Shown: piece by piece, positions 59,101 to 64,000 of the stretch
Position numbering within the stretch: the first letter of the stretch is position 1
Layout of the letters: each line of letters starts with the position of its first letter
Assembly (NCBI GenBank): GCA_944326245.1
Contig: CALVDF010000002.1
Coordinates: forward strand, 62,001-126,000
DNA: 64,000 bases
Source: an uncultured Bacteroidales bacterium
Lineage (GTDB): Bacteria > Bacteroidota > Bacteroidia > Bacteroidales > UBA932
Direction of reading: 5' to 3'
Made by a program: the position numbers and the translations under genes
The notes under the pieces: generated by a model
Seen by the model: the letters and a program-made list of their open reading frames with translations, nothing else
Databases searched by the model: none
Told to the model about the DNA's origin: nothing

Positions 59101-61647
59101 GCGGGTGCGGTCAACGCTGACTTCTCGGGCTATCTGTCAGCGGGAACTCTCTACGTGCCTTATTCGGGCGGCAGCAAGGTGTACAGTCTGAAAGTGTCTG
59201 ACGCTCCCGTCAGCGGCGAGGCACCCTCCGGAGGGGGCGGCATGGACACCAACGCGCTGTGGCTCGAGCTGGGAGGGAGCACGGACGACAAGGTGATAGC
59301 AAAGTCGCACCTGCCCGAGGACACGGTGTACGAGGGGGATTTGGCGGGCTATGCCCTCAAGTCCGAGATACCGTCCCTCGCGGGATATGCGACCCAGAGC
59401 TGGGTGCAGCAGCAGGGCTACCTCACCTCCGTATCGCTCGCGACCATAAGCGACCTTCATTCATCGTGGGACGCGGTGCTGAAAGTCGAGCCCACCAAAT
59501 ACGTTACCCGCTGGCCGACAGCCTCGGAGGTGGGGGCGCTGACACAGACATCTGCTGACAGCAGGTATGCCATACAGGCCAATGACAACAATCTCATTTC
59601 TCACAGCAACGAGTTCAACGTCATTCCCGCGGGATTTTCTAATGTTGTCTGGTTTAACTTTCGGGCAAAAGGCGGTACAGGCCGTATCAGCCAATATATT
59701 TTTGGACGGGGCAGTGCTGTGGGAGGAGAGTATGCGGAGTTGTTGGGTAGTAATTTCATAGCTGACGATGGCGCAGGGTTTGTGAAAAGAATGCATGCCG
59801 ATACGTCTAACTTCGAGACAGGCCCTGTATGGGACAATGCCGCCGGAACTTCACATCTCGCAGCCATCGGCTACTGGAATACACCGCAGAAGGTCTTTAT
59901 CAACCCGTGCTATAACGAAGTGACCGATGCGTGGATGGATGCTGTCGGCAAGCACAATTTTGTAGTAGGCAAGAACTTCCTTACTTACAACACCTATCCC
60001 ATCCTGCGCAGCGACAACATTGGCAGTTACGCCCTTACCCCGTCTAACTACGCCTCGCATCTCGATTCCCGCTACGTGAACGTTAGCGGGGACACGATGA
60101 CGGGGACGCTGACCGTAGACGTAACAGGCACCGGCAACGCCCTTGATTTAGTGTCGGATAATACGACAGAAACGTATTTAAGGGTGTTTATGGGCGCGAG
60201 CTATAAGGCTGCAATTGGGTATCATTCAACTCATGGGGCTTATTTATATAATCGCTTTACGGCCAGTTATTTAGGTCTAAGGGATAATGGGCTTGCTTAT
60301 CGAGGCGGCTATGTTGTGTGGGATGCAGGCAACGACGGCAGCGGCAGCGGGCTTGACGCGGATTTGCTGGACGGGTATCAGGCGAGCAGCTTCCTTTTGA
60401 AGTCCGGAGGTACCATGACCGGAAACCTGACGTTGAAGTCTATGGGCGGGACGTGGCTAGACGGAAAGACGCAGGCTCCGATAATGACAAACGGCGCATC
60501 TTCTACCAACGGCAATTTATATCATCCCGTTATATGGGGTAAGACAGATGCCGGTGACGTATGGAATCTCGGCCACGGCGCGAGCGACCAGGTTGGTTTT
60601 TTTGGGTTCTACTCCGAGAGGACGGTCAACGGAACGGACTGGGCACATTATATAAAGGTATCGGATGGCACGGTGCATTTCAACAAGACGGTTTACGGCA
60701 CAACTTTCTCCGGTGCTCTCTCCGGCAACGCGACCTCCGCCACCAAACTTCAGACCTCCCGCACCCTCTGGGGGCAATCCTTCGATGGCACCCAGAACGT
60801 AAGCGGGGACATGACTGGGGTGGGTAATTTCACGGGCGTAGGTCAGTTCAAGTACGGCGCAAGCGATGAATCAAATGCTACCTATGGGAAATACCACAGG
60901 CTTAATCTTGGCTATCATAACATAGACCATACTGATTTCTATGAGCAAGTATTTAATTTCTACAGTAATGGAGGCGGTACTACATGGGCTAAAATAGGGA
61001 GCACAAATTACTTCAACGGAAACGTCGGCATCGGCACCGCCTCTCCGGCCTATAAACTGGACGTATCCGGCAAGATACGAGCCACCGCGGGCATCACAAT
61101 CGGAAGCACGGACGACTACGGCTGGTATATCAGTGGTGACAACAGGATTACTGCTGGCGGGGGAACCGCACGCGGAGTTAACGTCGGCAACCTGCTGGTG
61201 AGCAACGCATGGGCTGACTATACGAAAGTCCCGAGCAATGGCATATACTGCAAAGGATCAATACTGATAGGCGGTACCATTACGGGAGAGCAGAACGTTA
61301 TAGCCTATTCGAGTTCGTCCAGGGCACTGAAGGACATAGTCTGGCACAGCTCGTATTCAGAGAAGCTGCAATCCCTAGGGAGAGTGGTAGACTACAGATA
61401 TAACGACATCCTCAAGAGGGACAAGGAGATCCACACCGGTCTGATCTACGAATCTGTAAAACCTGTAATACCCTCCATGTGCTACATGTACGAGGGCTAT
61501 GGCGCACTTAACTATCTGTCTCCGGACTATATAAACCTGATTGCCGGAGCGGTGCAGGAGCATACAAGTGAACTGACGACACTCCGGAACAAGGTCAGAG
61601 CGCTGGAGGACGAGATTTCACGGCTAAGGAGGGGCCTTGCGGCATGA
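56164..61647 (+). CDS. Tail tip/fibre protein with S74 intramolecular chaperone
   Basis: 1827 aa. Residues 1-450 are a Tal-like tip domain. From about 560 three related segments recur (GIYGLLVSDEPVQGEVPSGS, KIYSLSVSDTPVQGEAPSGS, KVYSLKVSDAPVSGEAPSGG with LGG..D.VI...LP), in clearly GC-richer DNA (57770-59560). GDTMTG/GQSFDGTGNV-type fibre repeats follow. The C-terminus (from about 1715, SSRALKDIVWHSSYSEKL) is a peptidase S74 / endosialidase chaperone ending in a coiled coil; it trimerises the fibre and cleaves itself off. Confidence 0.88.
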   Translation: MNVTIYNSDNTALVTVTALEDSIISNEIRGDHILSLSFSSPEFIDIQEGAYVIVNGVTFTLLSQNKIEMTHTRSYEYTVIFESGPAFLSSIVMRNPADGQLSFPYTASAEDHLSLIIANLNRYDSTDEWQIGECQTDGGEKFLQYEYVSCRSALDSIADMFGTEWEISGHTISLHKVEYNLDSPLDLQYGKGFGLRPGIVREVVDRPMTRIYTQGGSKNIDASKYGSAILLLPKSKTFRYDGNKFEDEDGFDASKARTYSTDSEGTYISSTKNASKVVNEGVIDCTDIYPNKIYNVIDVIDSGSNPREIILDIEEGLDYSQYQILGELPTITFQSGELTGKTFEIRRNQDGSVMMRKSYSDNGAFVGWIVTLSGLYDGGRWIPDSQSGLVPQKGDTCRIFGTRMPDQYVCDDENKSGASWDMLRRGIMYLYEYEDYIYSLKIEIDPIWARQNWSTISQKFILGGYVKYTNDGWASNGVMMRIQSIRLGVVNPYSIEINLGNGIVGGGVLKGLSDQISRQSGSISEQQTSQKSIEYNISNMGSDFVTLSTDQTIKGKKTFANDVIFGGAVSEGVYGKLLIPSTAGPGIYGLLVSDEPVQGEVPSGSGGLDKAELWLELGGSTDNPVIGKNHLPGDTVYTDDLAGYALKSELPDLTPYATQEWVTGQGYATQTWVQGLGYLTATDADERYVNITGDTMTGPLHGTDIELSGHIAASVLYVPYSGGNKIYSLSVSDTPVQGEAPSGSGGLDSAALWEELGGNATDKVIGLSRIPDIPVDMVSGLLGGDSRILPSLLPDWLMGQLLYGGTVDGSSVATVSAAFKDRYGTGGDTVTLNASNASQYEGVYFIASADASSGVVQSLGVRTGDWVVSNGLAWTKIDNTDSVSSVAGLTGVISKAALQTALSDSTHRFVTDAQTALWDGKWAWNEEDIKAVKVNAAVLADKAKALNAARSLWGQSFDGTGNVSGNMTGVGGITMSGSIAGAVNADFSGYLSAGTLYVPYSGGSKVYSLKVSDAPVSGEAPSGGGGMDTNALWLELGGSTDDKVIAKSHLPEDTVYEGDLAGYALKSEIPSLAGYATQSWVQQQGYLTSVSLATISDLHSSWDAVLKVEPTKYVTRWPTASEVGALTQTSADSRYAIQANDNNLISHSNEFNVIPAGFSNVVWFNFRAKGGTGRISQYIFGRGSAVGGEYAELLGSNFIADDGAGFVKRMHADTSNFETGPVWDNAAGTSHLAAIGYWNTPQKVFINPCYNEVTDAWMDAVGKHNFVVGKNFLTYNTYPILRSDNIGSYALTPSNYASHLDSRYVNVSGDTMTGTLTVDVTGTGNALDLVSDNTTETYLRVFMGASYKAAIGYHSTHGAYLYNRFTASYLGLRDNGLAYRGGYVVWDAGNDGSGSGLDADLLDGYQASSFLLKSGGTMTGNLTLKSMGGTWLDGKTQAPIMTNGASSTNGNLYHPVIWGKTDAGDVWNLGHGASDQVGFFGFYSERTVNGTDWAHYIKVSDGTVHFNKTVYGTTFSGALSGNATSATKLQTSRTLWGQSFDGTQNVSGDMTGVGNFTGVGQFKYGASDESNATYGKYHRLNLGYHNIDHTDFYEQVFNFYSNGGGTTWAKIGSTNYFNGNVGIGTASPAYKLDVSGKIRATAGITIGSTDDYGWYISGDNRITAGGGTARGVNVGNLLVSNAWADYTKVPSNGIYCKGSILIGGTITGEQNVIAYSSSSRALKDIVWHSSYSEKLQSLGRVVDYRYNDILKRDKEIHTGLIYESVKPVIPSMCYMYEGYGALNYLSPDYINLIAGAVQEHTSELTTLRNKVRALEDEISRLRRGLAA

Positions 61648-62792
61648 GCGTAAACGGAACTACCATCGTCGAGCCTGTAAGCATTACGGATGTACGCACC
61701 GTTCTGGGCGAGAGTGCCTACGACCTGGCCTCGCTCTGCCGGAGCAGCAGAATCAACAAATGGGCGCGGTACAAGCCGGTCATATCGTCACGCACCGACA
61801 TAACCAGCCGGGCGCTTTACGAACAGATGGCATCTGCCGTGACGGTCAACTGGGGTTTTGACAAGACAGGTTTCATCTCCGGCACATCCATCTCCGCGTT
61901 GGTGGAACAGGCCATTGCCGGGGATGCCGACTGGCACTATGACAGGCCTACAAGCGGCGTGTGCCGTCTCGGCGACTTTGCAGGATACAACCATGCGGCA
62001 CTTCCGCCGTGCAGTCTGTCACTGCCTACGGGTACCGTACTGGCCGGAAGCGGCATACCTCTCAGCCTCAGTGCCGCAGCAAAAGACGGAGGCCTGGGCC
62101 TCGAGGACTTCAAGGCCTCGATAGGCGGCAGCACGGCATGGAGCAGCATGCAGTGGGCGATAGCCCTGGTGCAATACCGTGGCACCACTTCGGAAAAAAT
62201 TACGATGACGCTGCTGGGGCCTGTGACATCAAACGTCAACCGCAGCTTTGCATTATCAGCTACTGGTACATTCGACATTGTCGTGATGATCACCAACGCG
62301 ACAACGCCGAACCAGACAGGAGGGGCATATTACTACATGCTCATTCCTGGCGGATACACATCCCTGAAGGTCATAACTTCGTGGGTGGACTTCTGGCGTG
62401 TATCATTCCAAAAGGGATACAATGCGACAGGCACTATCCTGTCACAACTCAAATTCTCCTTCGGCATCACCAACCATTCCGATCAAGGCATTGTTGTAAG
62501 CGTGTTTATCATCACGAGACCAAAGGGTGCGGCCATAAGCGGGACACCATCCGCCAGCGGCAGCTACCGCGTGCTGGCATCGCAGACCCTGACTGCAACT
62601 GCAACAAAAGCCGTAAACATATCTGTCACCGCTGAAAACAGTTACGAGGTTGCTTGCGGATACATCCTTTCCGGCACGGTACACTGGTATAAAGTCACTG
62701 GAGGCGGTGAAGTGTCACAAAGCCAGGCATGGACTGTCCTAGGCCTGATAGCATCGGCTGGATCAGGAGTGTCTCCTAGCCCAAACAAATAA
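61644..62792 (+). CDS. Tail fibre-tip protein, paralogue 1
   Basis: 382 aa. N-terminal SVNGTTIVEPVSITDVRTVL, then a domain shared with the next two genes: GGLGLEDFKASIGG, AYYYMLIPGGYTSLKVI and a C-terminal YILSGTVHWYKV segment. Overlaps the fibre stop by ATGA. Probably a receptor-binding or cap protein. Confidence 0.75.
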   Translation: MSVNGTTIVEPVSITDVRTVLGESAYDLASLCRSSRINKWARYKPVISSRTDITSRALYEQMASAVTVNWGFDKTGFISGTSISALVEQAIAGDADWHYDRPTSGVCRLGDFAGYNHAALPPCSLSLPTGTVLAGSGIPLSLSAAAKDGGLGLEDFKASIGGSTAWSSMQWAIALVQYRGTTSEKITMTLLGPVTSNVNRSFALSATGTFDIVVMITNATTPNQTGGAYYYMLIPGGYTSLKVITSWVDFWRVSFQKGYNATGTILSQLKFSFGITNHSDQGIVVSVFIITRPKGAAISGTPSASGSYRVLASQTLTATATKAVNISVTAENSYEVACGYILSGTVHWYKVTGGGEVSQSQAWTVLGLIASAGSGVSPSPNK

Positions 62793-62804
62793 AAATGTCA
62801 TGAT

Positions 62805-63686
62805 ATGAAAGCACCGAGATCAGCATACGCACAAATAAACAATATCCTGGTTGTCGAAGTAGTCCGCAAATCAGGTACGGTACTTAACAACTATGTCGCC
62901 AGGTTCCTGAAAGGCACAACAGATGCCGGAGGCTACTCCACCACCGATGCCGGCCTGGCAGCGGCAATAAAGGAGCTGTTCTACCTCGATCACCTCATGC
63001 GCATAAGGCGCAACGGAGGGCTGGGCCTGAGCGATTTCAAGGACGCACTGGGAGGAGACAACAACTGGGCCTCGATGAAATGGGCCGTGGCGACAATCAA
63101 GGGGCGCAACTCCACGGCAGAGAGCGTGACGATGGAGCGGCTCATGTCCGCCGACCAGTCCTTCGACACTACTAGGACGCTCAGCACGCTCGGCGAGTAC
63201 GAGCTGCTGGTGATGATAACCAACGCCCCGTCCGCCAACGCGGCGGGAGGTGCGTACTACTATCTCCTCATCCCCGGAGGCTACTCGAAGGTCAATGTCA
63301 TCAGCGCATGGCTTACGGTCAGCTTCTCCGGTTTCTCGAGGGGCTACAACTCCTCGAACTCGGTGATAACGTCGCTCAGTATTCGATACAGCATACAGAA
63401 CAACACCGACGTCGCCGCGACCGTTGGGCTGTTCATCCTGTGCAAGCCGAAGTCGGCGGTACTGGTCGGCGACCCGCAGGTCAACCGGACCCTGAGCGTC
63501 GTGGCGCACGGCGTCGTGACGGGCACGCTGTCCGTCGCCGTGTCAGTGCCGGTGAACGAGCAGAACAGCTACGAGGCGTGCGTGGGATACCTTTACGCAG
63601 GGACATACCACTACTTCAACACGTCAGGCGAGGAAGTGGACAGCGTATCGGACGCCTGGACGGATTTAGGACTTATAATAAATTGA
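62805..63686 (+). CDS. Tail fibre-tip protein, paralogue 2
   Basis: 293 aa. Starts MKAPRSAYAQINN, then VARFLKGTTDAGGYSTTDAG; shares GGLGLSDFKDALGG, AYYYLLIPGGYSKVNVIS and YLYAGTYHYF with paralogue 1. GC-richer than the head genes. Likely an alternative or additional tip subunit. Confidence 0.75.
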   Translation: MKAPRSAYAQINNILVVEVVRKSGTVLNNYVARFLKGTTDAGGYSTTDAGLAAAIKELFYLDHLMRIRRNGGLGLSDFKDALGGDNNWASMKWAVATIKGRNSTAESVTMERLMSADQSFDTTRTLSTLGEYELLVMITNAPSANAAGGAYYYLLIPGGYSKVNVISAWLTVSFSGFSRGYNSSNSVITSLSIRYSIQNNTDVAATVGLFILCKPKSAVLVGDPQVNRTLSVVAHGVVTGTLSVAVSVPVNEQNSYEACVGYLYAGTYHYFNTSGEEVDSVSDAWTDLGLIIN

Positions 63687-63747
63687 AAATGGCACAGTTA
63701 AACTAAAGTAAATTGATGAACCTTGTACTTGTATAAACACAAATGAT

Positions 63748-64000
63748 ATGAAAGCACCATCAAGCGCATACGTTATATCGGGGGACGGCAACTTCGTCAA
63801 GGCCGTCCTGACACGGGACGCGGTACAGTACCTGTCCTATGTGGCACGCTTCCTTTCCGGCACGCAGGCTTCGGGCGGCTACTCCACCACGGCTGACGGG
63901 ATGAGGGACGCGATAAAGTCCATCTTCCACCTCGACCTCCTCATAGACCATGCCGGGGGATTCCTCGGAGCGGTGGAGGTGTCCGGGGCGAACGAGAAGT
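63748..64000 (+). CDS. Tail fibre-tip protein, paralogue 3, cut by the window
   Basis: First 84 codons: MKAPSSAYVISGDGNFVKAV, then YVARFLSGTQASGGYSTTAD, parallel to paralogue 2 (MKAPRSAY, VARFLKGT.AGGYSTTDA). Continues past base 64000. Confidence 0.75.
   Translation, partial: MKAPSSAYVISGDGNFVKAVLTRDAVQYLSYVARFLSGTQASGGYSTTADGMRDAIKSIFHLDLLIDHAGGFLGAVEVSGANEK

Noticed and set aside
61644..63951. Diversity-generating retroelement target genes at the fibre tips
   Set aside because: No reverse transcriptase or template repeat is visible, and differences among paralogues are not restricted to adenines. Could lie beyond the window.

Overview
The window is a Bacteroidales chromosome segment (base composition, TonB/lipoprotein systems and Bacteroidetes-type TTTG/TAnnTTTG promoters; the host repeats recall Alistipes/Rikenellaceae, an inference only) carrying the left ~57 kb of a long-tailed, siphovirus-like temperate prophage. 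The right end of the prophage lies beyond base 64000.

Host part (1-6550). A leftward vitamin B12 uptake operon sits behind a near-consensus promoter and a cobalamin riboswitch: btuB (outer-membrane TonB receptor), a btuG-like surface beta-propeller lipoprotein and a DUF4988-type lipoprotein cut by the window edge. The genes overlap by ATGA. Then come 1.3 kb of apparently non-coding tandem repeats (four units of 128 bp, three of 105 bp) and a bidirectional terminator.

Lysogeny module (6763-10470). Leftward tyrosine integrase, four small related repressor-like HTH proteins, a TPR-like protein and a lipoprotein. Divergent promoters sit at 10372-10448. The rightward promoter opens onto a ~560-nt non-coding, very hairpin-rich stretch (10411-10970) with two tRNA-like folds: a candidate large structured phage RNA.

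Early region (10993-29728). Regulators, an SMC/Rad50-like ATPase + RecT + MBL-fold recombination set, a DUF4373 replication protein with internal 21-bp iterons, a DnaC-like loader, a methyltransferase, PcfK/PcfJ and about 25 small overlapping genes. Two genes are interrupted by a single in-frame TAG. Transcription restarts at a family of near-identical phage promoters (P1-P7 in this window).

Head and accessory regions (29846-44155). A late promoter with an ATTTGC/GCAAAT operator drives portal, a connector-like protein, a MuF minor head protein fused to a DUF3626-like C-terminal domain, and a 63-aa candidate immunity protein. An accessory stretch follows: LPD-domain proteins, a second SSB, DpnD/PcfM, then DUF488, an irregular tRNA, an octopine-dehydrogenase-like enzyme, an amidoligase, a ParB-like protein and an ATP-grasp ligase, leading directly into the terminase genes.

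Capsid and tail (45365-64000). A second copy of the late operator drives scaffold, a decoration-like protein, a major capsid protein ending in a BACON-like Ig domain, connectors, tail tube, chaperone, tape measure, distal tail, a 1827-aa fibre with an S74 chaperone and a tandem family of fibre-tip paralogues. Two short promoter-terminator units (27752-27853, 44137-44246) look like small RNAs. The best candidates for undescribed biology are the structured RNA at 10.4-11.0 kb, the amino-acid ligase/tRNA cassette at 37-42 kb and the MuF-DUF3626 toxin-like pair.
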